The notes under the pieces were generated by a model. It was not told the origin of the DNA and made no database searches. It saw nothing but the letters and a program-made list of their open reading frames with translations. The position numbers were made by a program, and so were the translations under genes. A stretch of DNA of 64,000 nucleotides from Gammaproteobacteria bacterium (lineage in GTDB: Bacteria; Pseudomonadota; Gammaproteobacteria; HTCC5015): contig JACDDA010000003.1 of assembly GCA_013817245.1 (NCBI GenBank), positions 169,039 through 233,038 on the forward strand. The letters run 5' to 3'. Shown here one piece after another: positions 34,109-43,804 of the stretch (the first letter of the stretch is position 1; each line of letters opens with the position of its first letter).

Positions 34109-35638
34109 ATGGACTATACGCTCAAGCAACAATCGCCCGCCGCCGTACGCCAAGGTTTGATGATTATTGGCGCTTATGAAGACTTAAGTTTAACCACGGC
34201 CGCCACGGAACTCGATAAAGCTCATCACGGAATTTTTAGTGCTTATCTAAAAACCGGCGACTTCAAAGGCAAAATCGGCGACAGCCAATTATTTTATAAT
34301 TTACCGGAAGCGACTACGAAAAATCTGGCGACTAAAAACAGCGCAGTGCGCGTCTTACTGATGGGCTGCGGCAAACGCGAACAACTCAGTCTTGCAGACA
34401 TTCGCAAAATTTATCGCGCGGCGGCACAAAAAGCCGCCAAACTCGCCATTACACATGCCCATAATTATCTGACTGAATTAAGTACGGAACATGACGATGC
34501 ACAAACTGTTTTACGTGCCGCAATGATCGCCAGCGCAGAGGCGTTGTACCGTTTTGAAGAATACAAAAGTGAAAAAAATAAAAGCACGCTGCAAAAATAT
34601 ACATTTGCTAGCCTCACTAAACCCAGCGCCGCTCAACAACAAGGTTTAGACGAAGCCCTCGCGATTAGTAAAGGGATGGCGCTGACCCGCGATTTAAGTA
34701 ATTTGCCACCCAACATCTGTCATCCCAGTTATTTAGCGCAGCGCGCACAACAATTACAAAAACATTACAGCAAACAACTCAAAGTTCAGGTTTTAAGTGA
34801 AGCTGAAATGAAAAAACTCGGCATGGGCGCTTTTCTCGCCGTATCACAAGGCAGCGCCCAGCCTGGCAAATTAATTGTTATGGAATATCAAGGCACAAGC
34901 AAAACTCGCAAACCCATCGTCCTCGTGGGCAAAGGTATCACCTTCGACACGGGCGGCATTTCTTTGAAACCGGGTCCAGCCATGGACGAAATGAAATTTG
35001 ATATGTGTGGCGCAGCAAGCGTATTCGGCACGATGGTGGCTTGTTGTGAAATGGGTATCGGTTTAAACGTCGTCGGCATCATTGCCGCTGCTGAAAACAT
35101 GCCGAGCGGCGCGGCTACGCGTCCCGGCGATATTGTTCGCACTATGAACGGCACGACCGTGGAAATTTTAAATACCGACGCCGAAGGCCGCTTGGTATTG
35201 TGCGATGCACTCAGTTATGTCGAACGTTTCAAACCCGACACCGTCATCGACATCGCTACTTTGACCGGCGCCTGTGTCATTGCGCTCGGCAAAGTTGCCA
35301 GCGGTGTTTTAGGGAATGACCAAGCTTTAATCGATTCACTGTTAGATGCAGGTCAGCGCAGCGGTGATCGTCTCTGGCAATTACCTTTATGGGATGAATA
35401 TAAGAAACAATTAAAAAGTCCTTTTGCTGATCTCGCTAATATTGGTGGCCGCGATGCCGGCACTATTACCGCCGCCGCGTTTTTGGCGCACTTCACCGAA
35501 AAATACCGGTGGGCACATTTGGATATTGCGGGCACCGCGTGGCATAGCGGCAACGATAAAGGCGCAACCGGACGTCCCGTGCCTTTATTAACTCAATATT
35601 TATTGGATCGTGTGCACGATCATCCAACTAAAAGTTAA
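34109..35638 (+). CDS. pepA: leucyl aminopeptidase (M17)
   Basis: A 509-residue hexameric two-metal aminopeptidase that also serves as a DNA-binding accessory factor for Xer recombination at some sites in E. coli. Metal and catalytic motifs: VGKGITFDTGGISLKPG, MKFDMCGAASVFGTM, and the family signature NTDAEGRL. The ATG at 34109 has GGAG six bases upstream and gives the usual length (E. coli 503); a frame 25 codons longer upstream has no support. First gene of a plus-strand run pepA-holC-unknown-valS, as in many gammaproteobacteria. Confidence 0.97.
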   Translation: MDYTLKQQSPAAVRQGLMIIGAYEDLSLTTAATELDKAHHGIFSAYLKTGDFKGKIGDSQLFYNLPEATTKNLATKNSAVRVLLMGCGKREQLSLADIRKIYRAAAQKAAKLAITHAHNYLTELSTEHDDAQTVLRAAMIASAEALYRFEEYKSEKNKSTLQKYTFASLTKPSAAQQQGLDEALAISKGMALTRDLSNLPPNICHPSYLAQRAQQLQKHYSKQLKVQVLSEAEMKKLGMGAFLAVSQGSAQPGKLIVMEYQGTSKTRKPIVLVGKGITFDTGGISLKPGPAMDEMKFDMCGAASVFGTMVACCEMGIGLNVVGIIAAAENMPSGAATRPGDIVRTMNGTTVEILNTDAEGRLVLCDALSYVERFKPDTVIDIATLTGACVIALGKVASGVLGNDQALIDSLLDAGQRSGDRLWQLPLWDEYKKQLKSPFADLANIGGRDAGTITAAAFLAHFTEKYRWAHLDIAGTAWHSGNDKGATGRPVPLLTQYLLDRVHDHPTKS

Positions 35639-35661
35639 TACTGAATCACTTTGGACCGCGC

Positions 35662-36081
35662 GTGAGAATCGATTTTTATATTTTGCAAACTGAAACCGAT
35701 CGCGAGTTATTCGCGTGTCGTTTAATAGAAAAAGCTTTTCAACAAGGTGTACGCACTTGCGTGCGCACCAGTGATGCTCGTCAAGCGGCGCGCATGGATG
35801 ACAAACTGTGGACGTTTCGTCCCGGTAGTTTTATTCCACATGAATTAGGTAATGCGAGTGCAGAGATCTTAAACAAGGTACCCGTGGTTATTGCTTGGAC
35901 CGCCGTCGAGGGTGATTTTGAGTTATGTATTAATTTGCATCATGGCGTGCTCGATGATTATGCGCAATTTGCACGCTTAGCTGAAATAATTCCAGCGGAT
36001 CCCGAAAGCAAAGCCCTCGGTCGCCAACGATTTGCATTTTATCGTGAGCAAGCCGTAGAACTGCATCATCATGAAGTGTAA
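35662..36081 (+). CDS. holC: DNA polymerase III subunit chi
   Basis: A 139-residue clamp-loader accessory subunit that links the replisome to single-stranded DNA-binding protein. Recognisable by RIDFYILQTETDRELFACRL at the start, DDKLWTFRPGSFIPHEL in the middle and the helix LGRQRFAFYREQAVELHHH near the end. It starts with GTG after TTGGA and lies 23 bp after pepA. Position between pepA and valS agrees with the standard gene order. Confidence 0.93.
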   Translation: MRIDFYILQTETDRELFACRLIEKAFQQGVRTCVRTSDARQAARMDDKLWTFRPGSFIPHELGNASAEILNKVPVVIAWTAVEGDFELCINLHHGVLDDYAQFARLAEIIPADPESKALGRQRFAFYREQAVELHHHEV

Positions 36082-36108
36082 ACCAATCCCTCATAAGGAA
36101 TTTTAATC

Positions 36109-36420
36109 ATGACGCGTGCCACAACTAAAAAAAACTCGCTCACTAGTAGCAATCTTACACCGCCGTTACAAATTCCAACGCTTACGGATTTGGTTCGCGC
36201 TGGCAGTGAAATTACTCATGCGGGTTTATTGCGTCCTGAAGAAGTTGCGCAATTGGTCAATGACGCGTTAATGACTGATTTAGATCAAGCCTTAGAAGCG
36301 GTGATTCGTAAACGCCTTAAACAACAAGTCGATGCAATGTTGCCCGAACTAATCGCCGATATCCGGAAACTACTCAACGAACGCTTGCCCGATCTGAAAG
36401 CAGATAAACACTCATCTTAA
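36109..36420 (+). CDS. conserved hypothetical protein between holC and valS
   Basis: A 103-residue soluble protein with a strong AGGA ribosome site. The first 30 residues are polar and probably disordered; the rest is helical (LVNDALMTDLDQALEAVIRK, then LKQQVDAMLPELIADIRKLL and LNERLPDL), with a coiled-coil look. I recognise no domain. Its position suggests a replication or translation-linked housekeeping role, but that is only context. Confidence 0.75.
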   Translation: MTRATTKKNSLTSSNLTPPLQIPTLTDLVRAGSEITHAGLLRPEEVAQLVNDALMTDLDQALEAVIRKRLKQQVDAMLPELIADIRKLLNERLPDLKADKHSS

Positions 36421-36508
36421 CTACTCATTTTCCCCGCCCATTTTACCGACCCATTCATCACACCGCTTTCGACGCTATACAGCGCGCAAGTTAGTAGCGT
36501 AATTCAGT

Positions 36509-36514
36509 TATAAT
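36509..36514 (+). promoter_or_regulatory. candidate -10 box for valS
   Basis: A perfect TATAAT lies 59 bp before the valS ATG in the 152-bp gap after the hypothetical gene. No good -35 is found at 16-18 bp, so the assignment is tentative. The gap otherwise shows only a short GACC/GGTC inverted repeat near 36530-36544. Confidence 0.3.
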
Positions 36515-36572
36515 TCGGCTCCTTATTACAGACCCGCTGCGGTCGCCCCTTTTGCCGGATACTGTTCACATC

Positions 36573-39347
36573 ATGGATAAAACCTACCAACCCAAAGCGA
36601 TCGAAACACGCTGGTACCAACACTGGGAACAACATCACTGCTTCGCGCCACAAGGCGAGAACACACCGTATTGCATCATGCTGCCGCCACCCAATGTCAC
36701 CGGCACCTTGCACATGGGGCATGCATTTCAACATACCTTGATGGATGCACTGATACGTTATCATCGCATGCAAGGTCACAATACACTGTGGCAACCCGGT
36801 ACTGATCATGCTGGTATCGCAACTCAAATGGTCGTCGAACGCCAACTCAATGCCAGCGGCAAAACGCGTCACGACTTAGGCCGCGAAACATTTATCGAAC
36901 GCATCTGGGCTTGGAAAGAACAATCCGGTGGCACCATCAGCAAACAAATGCGCCGTCTCGGCGAATCACCCGACTGGTCGCGTGAACGTTTCACGATGGA
37001 TCCGCAATTATCTAAAGCGGTTACCGAAACTTTTGTGCGCTTACATGCCGAAGGTTTAATTTATCGTGGTCAACGTTTAGTGAATTGGGATCCGGTATTA
37101 CACACCGCGATTTCAGATTTAGAAGTCGTATCGACAGAAGAAAATGGTTTCATGTGGCATATCCGTTATCCACTCGCCAACGGTAAAGAACATTTAGTCG
37201 TCGCAACAACACGACCCGAAACCTTATTAGGTGATGCAGCAGTGGCTGTACATCCTAACGATGCCCGTTATAAACATTTAATCGGTCAAATGATTACGCT
37301 GCCTTTGTGCAATCGTCAAATTCCCATTATCGCCGATGACTATGTCGATCCTGCTTTCGGCACCGGCTGCGTAAAAATTACACCGGCGCATGATTTTAAT
37401 GACTATGCCGTCGGTCAACGCCATCAATTGCCGTTATTAAATATTTTCAATGATGATGCACAGATCAATCAGAACGCGCCTGCGCAATATCAAAATTTAG
37501 ATCGTTACGTAGCGCGCAAAAAAATCATTGCCGATTTAGAAACAGAAAATCTGTTAGAAAAAATTGAACCACACAAACTTAAAGTACCTCGTGGTGATCG
37601 CACCAATGCCGTTGTCGAACCGTATTTAACGTATCAGTGGTTTGTCAAAACCGAATCCATGGCACAAGCCGCTATTAAAGTTGTTGAAGACGGTCGCATT
37701 AAATTTGTTCCTGAGAACTGGTCAAAAACCTATTACCACTGGATGCACAATATTCAAGACTGGTGCATCTCGCGCCAACTCTGGTGGGGACATCAAATTC
37801 CTGCTTGGTTTGATGATGCTGGCAATGTATATGTCGGTCGCGATGAAAATGAAATTCGCGCTCAGCATAAACTTGCTGAGAATATTACACTGACACAAGA
37901 CAGCGATGTATTAGACACTTGGTTTTCATCTGCACTGTGGCCGTTCTCGACATTAGGCTGGCCCGAAAAAACCCCTGAATTAAAAACGTTTTATCCCACC
38001 AGCGTTTTAGTCACGGGTTTCGATATTATTTTCTTCTGGGTCGCACGCATGATTATGCTCGGTTTAAAATTCATGGACGACGTCCCCTTTCGAGAAGTTT
38101 ATATCACCGGTTTAATTCTCGATGAGAATGGCCAGAAAATGTCTAAATCGAAAGGCAATATTATTGATCCGTTAGATTTAATCGACGGCATTGATCTTGA
38201 ATCACTGGTAAAAAAACGCACGACGGGTTTAATGAAACCAGAAATGGCGCCGCAGATTGAAAAAGCAACACGCAAACAATTTCCCGATGGCATTCCAGAT
38301 TATGGTACTGACGCATTGCGTTTCACATTAGCCGCGTTTGCAACAGCGGGCCGTGAAATTCGTTTTGACATTAATCGCTTAGAAGGCTATCGCAATTTCT
38401 GCAACAAATTATGGAACGCCACCCGTTACGTATTAATGAATGCCCAAGATCAAGACACTGGTTTAGATCCAAAAGCCAGCGTCGAATTATCAATTGCTGA
38501 TCGCTGGATTATTAGTGAATTGCAAACTCTTGAACAGCAAATGAATCAACATTTACAACATTATCGTTTCGATTTAGCCTCACAAGCGATCTATGATTTT
38601 ATTTGGAATGAATACTGCGATTGGTACTTAGAATTATCGAAACCCGTATTACAAAAAGAAGCCACGGATGCAGCAAAACGCGGCACTCGTCGCACTTTAG
38701 TGCGCGTGTTAGAAACATTGCTGCGTTTATTACACCCCATCATGCCTTTTATTACCGAAGAAATTTGGCAACAAATTGCACCCTTAGCCGGTAAAACGTT
38801 AAGCGCCAACAGCAGCATTATGCTGCAACCTTACCCACAAGCTGAAGATACTAAAATCGACGCGGCAGCCAGCGCCGAAATCCAATGGTTAAAAGAATTT
38901 ATTTTAGGTGTGCGGCGGATTCGTGCAGAAATGGATATCTCACCTGGCAAACCCTTATCGATTCTGTTGCAAAACTATAACACTACCGATCAACAACGCG
39001 TTGACACCCATCGCGCCAGCTTGCGTTTTATCGCGCGTTTAGAAAATATTACTTTATTAAGTAAAGAAGAAAAAGCGCCAGAGTCTGCAACCGCTTTAGT
39101 CAATCAAATGCAAATATTAATTCCGCTAGCGGGTTTAATCGATAAACAAGCAGAATTAACGCGCTTAGATAAAGAAATGACGAAACTACAAAATGAAATT
39201 ATTAGATTAGACGGCAAATTAAATAATGCCAGCTTTGTAGATAAAGCACCGGCTGAAGTTGTAGACGTCGAACGCGGCAGACGCCAACAAGCAGAACAGT
39301 CCTTGCAACTACTGCGCGAACAAGCGCAAAAAGTAGCGGCTTTATAA
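36573..39347 (+). CDS. valS: valyl-tRNA synthetase
   Basis: A 924-residue class I synthetase. The HIGH motif reads HMGH (47-50) after [10 protein letters not shown], the KMSKS loop is [11 protein letters not shown], and the CP1 editing domain is intact ([19 protein letters not shown] and [12 protein letters not shown]). The C-terminal arm is a coiled coil ([20 protein letters not shown]) as in all ValRS. I use the ATG at 36573 instead of a TTG seven codons earlier because it starts with the canonical [11 protein letters not shown]. Confidence 0.98.
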   Translation: MDKTYQPKAIETRWYQHWEQHHCFAPQGENTPYCIMLPPPNVTGTLHMGHAFQHTLMDALIRYHRMQGHNTLWQPGTDHAGIATQMVVERQLNASGKTRHDLGRETFIERIWAWKEQSGGTISKQMRRLGESPDWSRERFTMDPQLSKAVTETFVRLHAEGLIYRGQRLVNWDPVLHTAISDLEVVSTEENGFMWHIRYPLANGKEHLVVATTRPETLLGDAAVAVHPNDARYKHLIGQMITLPLCNRQIPIIADDYVDPAFGTGCVKITPAHDFNDYAVGQRHQLPLLNIFNDDAQINQNAPAQYQNLDRYVARKKIIADLETENLLEKIEPHKLKVPRGDRTNAVVEPYLTYQWFVKTESMAQAAIKVVEDGRIKFVPENWSKTYYHWMHNIQDWCISRQLWWGHQIPAWFDDAGNVYVGRDENEIRAQHKLAENITLTQDSDVLDTWFSSALWPFSTLGWPEKTPELKTFYPTSVLVTGFDIIFFWVARMIMLGLKFMDDVPFREVYITGLILDENGQKMSKSKGNIIDPLDLIDGIDLESLVKKRTTGLMKPEMAPQIEKATRKQFPDGIPDYGTDALRFTLAAFATAGREIRFDINRLEGYRNFCNKLWNATRYVLMNAQDQDTGLDPKASVELSIADRWIISELQTLEQQMNQHLQHYRFDLASQAIYDFIWNEYCDWYLELSKPVLQKEATDAAKRGTRRTLVRVLETLLRLLHPIMPFITEEIWQQIAPLAGKTLSANSSIMLQPYPQAEDTKIDAAASAEIQWLKEFILGVRRIRAEMDISPGKPLSILLQNYNTTDQQRVDTHRASLRFIARLENITLLSKEEKAPESATALVNQMQILIPLAGLIDKQAELTRLDKEMTKLQNEIIRLDGKLNNASFVDKAPAEVVDVERGRRQQAEQSLQLLREQAQKVAAL

Positions 39348-39392
39348 AATAATAAACGATACCTTTTCACACTAACGAAGCGAAATTTATAA

Positions 39393-39941
39393 ATGATTTT
39401 TGATGATCCAAAAAATCGTGAATTAGTAGCACTGCATGCCAGCTTAATTCATGAAGTCATTGCGGCTATTACTCAACCCACTAAACGCCCTGCACTGTAT
39501 TCGGGTTTAGATATCGCAACTCAAAATGGATGGGGTGCATTAGCCAATGCGGTTCGCAAAATTTTGGACGGTGAACGCAGTCTTGATATTCTCGATAACA
39601 TGGATCATGACGATGCGGTAATCGTCGCCGCTATTTTACGTGGCATTCAAGACCCCAACACTTTGCCGAGCCTCGACACCGCGCAAGATCCTGCCGGCGC
39701 ACCCAGTTCTTTAGCCCAGTTAATTCACACTGCCGGCCGTGGTGACGCTAACAGCGAACGCTTATTGCAACAATTTATGAATGACATGATGGTTAACGAT
39801 GAAATGCGCAAACTCAGCGTCGCGCTCCATCATATGCGTAACGGTGAACGCCATTATCAAGCCCTTAGCGCCAACATGCAGCCACGCACGAGTGAGCTGA
39901 CCCGCGCTATTTTGGATGAGCTAATAAAACTCGACGTTTAA
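39393..39941 (+). CDS. hypothetical protein downstream of valS
   Basis: A 182-residue acidic soluble protein, mostly helical by composition, without signal peptide or membrane segment. I do not recognise a family. Segments that look conserved in character are LYSGLDIATQNGWGALANAV, RSLDILDNMDHDDAVIVAAI (DHDD could bind metal) and AQLIHTAGRGDANSERLLQQ. It begins 45 bp after valS with a weak ribosome site and is probably co-transcribed. It ends convergent to the next gene 23 bp away. Confidence 0.72.
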   Translation: MIFDDPKNRELVALHASLIHEVIAAITQPTKRPALYSGLDIATQNGWGALANAVRKILDGERSLDILDNMDHDDAVIVAAILRGIQDPNTLPSLDTAQDPAGAPSSLAQLIHTAGRGDANSERLLQQFMNDMMVNDEMRKLSVALHHMRNGERHYQALSANMQPRTSELTRAILDELIKLDV

Positions 39942-39964
39942 TTATTTAACGATTCGGAAAATAT

Positions 39965-40675
39965 TTAATATCGAAAATCATCTGCGCCCAACATAATATT
40001 TTCAATAATAGTATTTTCTCGGCTACGCACCATATTAAGAAAAATACTAGCGCCTCGCAGAGGTTCAAACGCAGCGAAGCCACGCTCAAGATACAATTGC
40101 AAAGCCCATATGTTCGCTGCGCGTGCAGGTGCACGACACATTTTCAAAGCTATGCCTACAAAAGGCGTACGCACCACAGCATCAATATTCATACCGACTT
40201 GCTGAATTAATTCAATGCGCTGTAACTGCTGCGCTTTATCGAGCTGACGCATCGCCTGACAATATTGCGCTTCATTGATAGCAACAGGCTCTGCTAGAGC
40301 ATACTCCTGCGCTAAGTAATGCTGAGTTAATTCCGCATCCAAACTCAACGACAAATGATTTAAACGCATCGCCAATAACACTGTGTTTAATAAACTCTCA
40401 GGCAAAACTTTTATCATGGTATTAAATGCCGTGGCCATTTGCTGATCACGCAATTGAATATCCGCAGCGCCAAAAATATCCCGCGCAATAAAATGCACAG
40501 CTAATTGATAACGTTTATCTTTTTGTAAATCCGCATGCAGCTGTTCAAAGCGCTGCCCGCGCCAATGCCGTAACTTATTAAAAGTTGCATGCAATTGTGG
40601 CTGCTTAGCAAGCTGCTGATGCAACTCATTAACCGCCAGGATTTCACTTTTCAACCGTTGGGGCACGGACAGCAT
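39965..40675 (-). CDS. FFLEELY-motif-like conserved protein (DUF8198 type)
   Basis: A 236-residue soluble helical protein. The pattern LRHWRGQRFEQLHADLQKDK followed by RYQLAVHFIARDIFGAADIQ and RDQQMATAFNTMIKVLPESL matches the layout of a gammaproteobacterial family defined by a FFLEELY-type motif, here degraded to HFIARDIFG. Function unknown. It overlaps nothing, and starts 9 bp after the DUF2970 gene on the same strand, so the two are likely one transcript. Confidence 0.65.
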   Translation of the reverse strand: MLSVPQRLKSEILAVNELHQQLAKQPQLHATFNKLRHWRGQRFEQLHADLQKDKRYQLAVHFIARDIFGAADIQLRDQQMATAFNTMIKVLPESLLNTVLLAMRLNHLSLSLDAELTQHYLAQEYALAEPVAINEAQYCQAMRQLDKAQQLQRIELIQQVGMNIDAVVRTPFVGIALKMCRAPARAANIWALQLYLERGFAAFEPLRGASIFLNMVRSRENTIIENIMLGADDFRY

Positions 40676-40684
40676 ATAAATTCT

Positions 40685-40906
40685 TCACAGACCTGTGTTA
40701 TGCAATATCACACGCACAATGGTATAGATAAGCACAATAAAAAGAATAGTAAATATCAAACCCGCTATAATGAAATGTGATATTTTACCTTTATTAAAAT
40801 CACGTTCTCGTATTTCACCACGCTGTACACCAAAAAATGACATCGCGGTACTTTTTGCAACATCAATAAGTGACAAATCTTTCTTTTCAAATTCCGGATC
40901 AGACAT
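40685..40906 (-). CDS. DUF2970 small membrane protein
   Basis: A 73-residue protein starting MSDPEFEKKDLSLIDVAKST. The block SFFGVQRGEIRERDFNKG then a single membrane span (about residues 48-70) is typical of DUF2970, found in beta- and gammaproteobacteria. I use the ATG at 40906; a longer frame to 40996 would run into the divergent esterase gene. Its start codon abuts that of the esterase on the other strand. Function unknown. Confidence 0.82.
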   Translation of the reverse strand: MSDPEFEKKDLSLIDVAKSTAMSFFGVQRGEIRERDFNKGKISHFIIAGLIFTILFIVLIYTIVRVILHNTGL

Positions 40907-41617
40907 ATGCACAACTCGATCAATTATCACCCTTATCGGCCAGCGTATTATCAGCTGCACAGAATCATCAAACAAGCCAACAAAGGGCTGTGGCAAAATA
41001 TTCTTATCGGCATCGTAGGCTTATGGTGTGGCCTGTGCACTATCGCACAGGCTGCAGAACCACTAACACCGAGCAAAAAAATACTTATCGTCGGTGATAG
41101 TCTAGGAGCATCGTATGGGGTCGCGACAGAATCAAGCTGGGCAAATCTTTTGAGCAATCGCCTTGCCCAACAATCGCCTGCTTATTCAGTCATTAACGCC
41201 AGCATCAGTGGTGACACCAGCTCTTCGGCACGCTCTCGTTTACCTGCATTACTGGCGCAGCACCAACCGAACATTGTAATTATCGAACTGGGTGGCAATG
41301 ATGGATTACGCGGATTACCGGTCGAGATGATTGAACGTAATTTATCTAATATGGTAGAAACGACGCAAGCCAGCAATGCCAAAGTATTATTGCTAGGCAT
41401 TACCTTACCCAAGAATTACGGCACAGCTTATATTCATCAGTTTGACAAGATGTATCACAAGCTGGCAAAAAATTATCACGTAAGCGTATTACCGTTTTTA
41501 TTAAAAGATATCGCTGGCCATGCGGGAATGATGCAAAACGACGGCATACACCCTACTGCCGCAGCGCAGCCCAAAATCCTGGAAAATATCTGGCCACTTT
41601 TAAAACCATTGCTTTAA
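40907..41617 (+). CDS. periplasmic SGNH esterase/lysophospholipase (TesA/EstA-like)
   Basis: A 236-residue GDSL hydrolase. Block I is VGDSLGASYGV (nucleophile Ser), block III GGNDGLRGLP, and block V DGIHPTAAAQ (catalytic Asp and His). The hydrophobic stretch NILIGIVGLWCGLCTIAQAA with an AQA-A cleavage site shows export, but it is preceded by an unusually long 26-30 residue N-region, so the true start may lie inside; no other ATG, GTG or TTG is available in a good context. TesA-like enzymes act as thioesterase, protease I and lysophospholipase L1. Its ATG directly touches the divergent DUF2970 ATG. Confidence 0.87.
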   Translation: MHNSINYHPYRPAYYQLHRIIKQANKGLWQNILIGIVGLWCGLCTIAQAAEPLTPSKKILIVGDSLGASYGVATESSWANLLSNRLAQQSPAYSVINASISGDTSSSARSRLPALLAQHQPNIVIIELGGNDGLRGLPVEMIERNLSNMVETTQASNAKVLLLGITLPKNYGTAYIHQFDKMYHKLAKNYHVSVLPFLLKDIAGHAGMMQNDGIHPTAAAQPKILENIWPLLKPLL

Positions 41618-41626
41618 TCAACCAAT

Positions 41627-41658
41627 ATTTAAACGGGATATTATTGCCCCGTTTAAAT
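41627..41658. terminator. stem-loop between convergent genes
   Basis: ATTTAAACGGG (41627-41637) and CCCGTTTAAAT (41648-41658) form a perfect 11-bp stem with a 10-nt loop, between the convergent stops of the esterase and the zinc-ribbon gene. There is no T run on either side, so it may be a weak or factor-assisted terminator or an RNA-protecting hairpin. Confidence 0.45.
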
Positions 41659-41676
41659 AACTTTCTTACAAACTTA

Positions 41677-42438
41677 TTATTTCTTTTTAGATTTTTTCTG
41701 CACTGATTTTTTAGAGATATTTTTGGCGGGCTTTTTAGAGAGTTTTTTAGCTGTTTTTTTAATCATCTTTTTTGCAACCTTGGCAATTATTTTACCAACT
41801 GATCTTTGCTTAATGACTTTCTTTTTAGCGGGCAGTTTCTTAGCACCCTTCTTTTTGGTTACTGATTTTTTCTGATTTATCTTTTTCTTGGTCGTTTTTT
41901 TATTAGTGGCTTTTTTCTTAGTGATTTTTTTCTTTGCGACAGCCACTTTTTTAATAGTCTTCTTAGCGATTTTTTTACGTATTGCTTTTTTAGCAACTTC
42001 GTTTACGACAACAGACACAACACTTGCGGAATCAGACTTCACTTTACTGTCTTTGCGCTGCTTCACATTCGCCATAAAGCTTTGAAAAAAATCAGAAATA
42101 TTTTCTTCTACATAATCGGTAAATTCGCCTGGATCAAACAGCGCGCCATAACCATCAACATCAACTTCATATTGAATATGAGGCTGACGCTCATCTATTA
42201 CTGTTTTCATTACCTTACCAGTAACAGGGCTTTTAATATTTTTAAGTTTGTTTAACTCGCGACCAATTTTAGGGTCGCCAATATCTAACGCGGCTTGCGA
42301 CATCCATTCTTTTTTGAGGGCTTTATAAGATTCTTCGGGAAACCATAAACAGTGACAATTATTACAGCGGTGCACCGTGTAAGCACGGCTATAATTAACT
42401 GGCGCCAAATCGCCCGTATGACATTTCGGGCATTTCAT
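41677..42438 (-). CDS. TFIIB-type zinc-ribbon protein with histone-H1-like lysine-rich tail
   Basis: A 253-residue protein. The N-terminal zinc ribbon has Cys pairs at 3/6 and 25/28 (MKCPKC and CNNC) followed by LWFPEESYKALKK, typical of zf-TFIIB proteins. A middle region (about 50-125) has no known domain. Residues 149-253 are almost half lysine, in KKxxKK and AKKK patterns without acidic residues, like histone H1 or AlgP/HctB tails, so DNA or RNA binding is likely. I use the ATG at 42438 with GGAG seven bases upstream. The combination of zinc ribbon and H1 tail is unusual. The lysine tail is not a frameshift artefact: the frame is continuous to a normal stop. Confidence 0.8.
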   Translation of the reverse strand: MKCPKCHTGDLAPVNYSRAYTVHRCNNCHCLWFPEESYKALKKEWMSQAALDIGDPKIGRELNKLKNIKSPVTGKVMKTVIDERQPHIQYEVDVDGYGALFDPGEFTDYVEENISDFFQSFMANVKQRKDSKVKSDSASVVSVVVNEVAKKAIRKKIAKKTIKKVAVAKKKITKKKATNKKTTKKKINQKKSVTKKKGAKKLPAKKKVIKQRSVGKIIAKVAKKMIKKTAKKLSKKPAKNISKKSVQKKSKKK

Positions 42439-42503
42439 TAATCCACTCCACATTTACTTTATATTCTCGCTTTGTTTGTTGCAGCAATGCTGTTATCTAA
42501 GTG

Positions 42504-43784
42504 TTAAGTACGGTGTGTATTTAAATATTTTAACCATTCAGTGGCGACGCTTTGCATTTCTGTCGATTTCGTTAATGATTTGAAAATTTTCTCAGCTTCT
42601 TGATGACGACCTAAATAAAACAAAGCCTGAGCCAATAATGCTCGCACATAGTCGCGCTGTTTTAACTTCTCTTCTTTAAGCGCCAGATTAAAAGCATCAA
42701 CGGCCTCTTGCCACCGATTCAAACCGGTGTAAGCTTCGCCAAAATTAACATAGAGCTCGCCATCGGTAGAAAGCTTTGGGAGGTCGGTTAATATCTGCAA
42801 GGCTTTTTCTGGCTCATTGGCGAGCAGGTACGCGTGCACCAATTTTCGCAAATTATCAGGTGTGCTTTCAATAGTTTTATTTTGCAATGCTTTTTCCAAA
42901 ATATCAGCCGCTTTGCTCGCTTTGTTGTTATGCATAAGCAAAGAAACAAGCACTAACAAATCGTTAGGATTCTTTAAATAACCCGCATCGTTCGCCGTTT
43001 CTAATACCTGCAACTGCTGTTGCTCACGGCCTGGCTCACTGTACATCGACGCTAATTGTGTGAAATATTCTTCTTTAGGATATAAACGAATTAATTGTTC
43101 AAGCGTAGCAATCGTTTTGCTGACATTGCCAACATCAGAGTAACTGGCGCGTAATAATTGCAGCCACGCTTCTTTAGGTTGGATATTGTATTCAATGACG
43201 AGCACCATTGCTTTTTCAAGCTGCACCACGGCTTCTGCAGAATTACCTTTAAAATAATGCGCTTGCGCCATTACGACATAGGCATCTACCGTCGGCTCCG
43301 TTGCAACGTTAAACCAACGCTGCATTAACTCTACCGTCTTGTCATGGTTTTCTTGAAACAAATGAATGCGCGCTTGCGCAAAAATAGCGCTTAACGCCAT
43401 TCCTTCAGGAATATTAGATTGCTCCGTTACATTGGCATACGATTTTAATGCTTCGCCATAATTTTTTTCTGCTGTATAAACATACGCGATGTAACTCCAA
43501 ATAGACGCTCTTTCATAAGGATTTAGCTTGTCAGTAAACATACTGCGCAATTTACTCAAGCCTTCTTTGGTTCTGCCCGCTTCAATAGACTCAGCTGCTA
43601 TCGCTAAGCCTTGATAAATTTTGGGATTAACGGACTGTGTATTATTACGAGAAACTTGTTGAGCTTGGGCATTTCCAATTACATACACCCCGAACACCAC
43701 GCCGAGCAATAAAAATCTTATGTAATCCACGCGTCCTCGCCTGTTGTGAAGGCGAGACGGCAAAGACGCTGGTGATCTACTCAT
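42504..43784 (-). CDS. exported TPR protein of a TonB-type operon
   Basis: A 426-residue protein with an N-terminal hydrophobic signal (FLLLGVVFGVYVIGNAQAQ, cleavage near AQA-Q) and then tetratricopeptide repeats for almost the whole length (for example NPYERASIWSYIAYVYTAEK, DAYVVMAQAHYFKGNSAEA and GELYVNFGEAYTGLNRWQEA). It is expected in the periplasm as a scaffold. It follows the two TonB-domain genes on the same strand with 20 bp spacing; TPR proteins accompany TonB systems in Vibrio, Shewanella and related bacteria (TtpC/TPR-type operons). Partner unknown. Confidence 0.82.
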   Translation of the reverse strand: MSRSPASLPSRLHNRRGRVDYIRFLLLGVVFGVYVIGNAQAQQVSRNNTQSVNPKIYQGLAIAAESIEAGRTKEGLSKLRSMFTDKLNPYERASIWSYIAYVYTAEKNYGEALKSYANVTEQSNIPEGMALSAIFAQARIHLFQENHDKTVELMQRWFNVATEPTVDAYVVMAQAHYFKGNSAEAVVQLEKAMVLVIEYNIQPKEAWLQLLRASYSDVGNVSKTIATLEQLIRLYPKEEYFTQLASMYSEPGREQQQLQVLETANDAGYLKNPNDLLVLVSLLMHNNKASKAADILEKALQNKTIESTPDNLRKLVHAYLLANEPEKALQILTDLPKLSTDGELYVNFGEAYTGLNRWQEAVDAFNLALKEEKLKQRDYVRALLAQALFYLGRHQEAEKIFKSLTKSTEMQSVATEWLKYLNTHRT

Positions 43785-43804
43785 GTCATTCTCAATTCAA
43801 ACAT

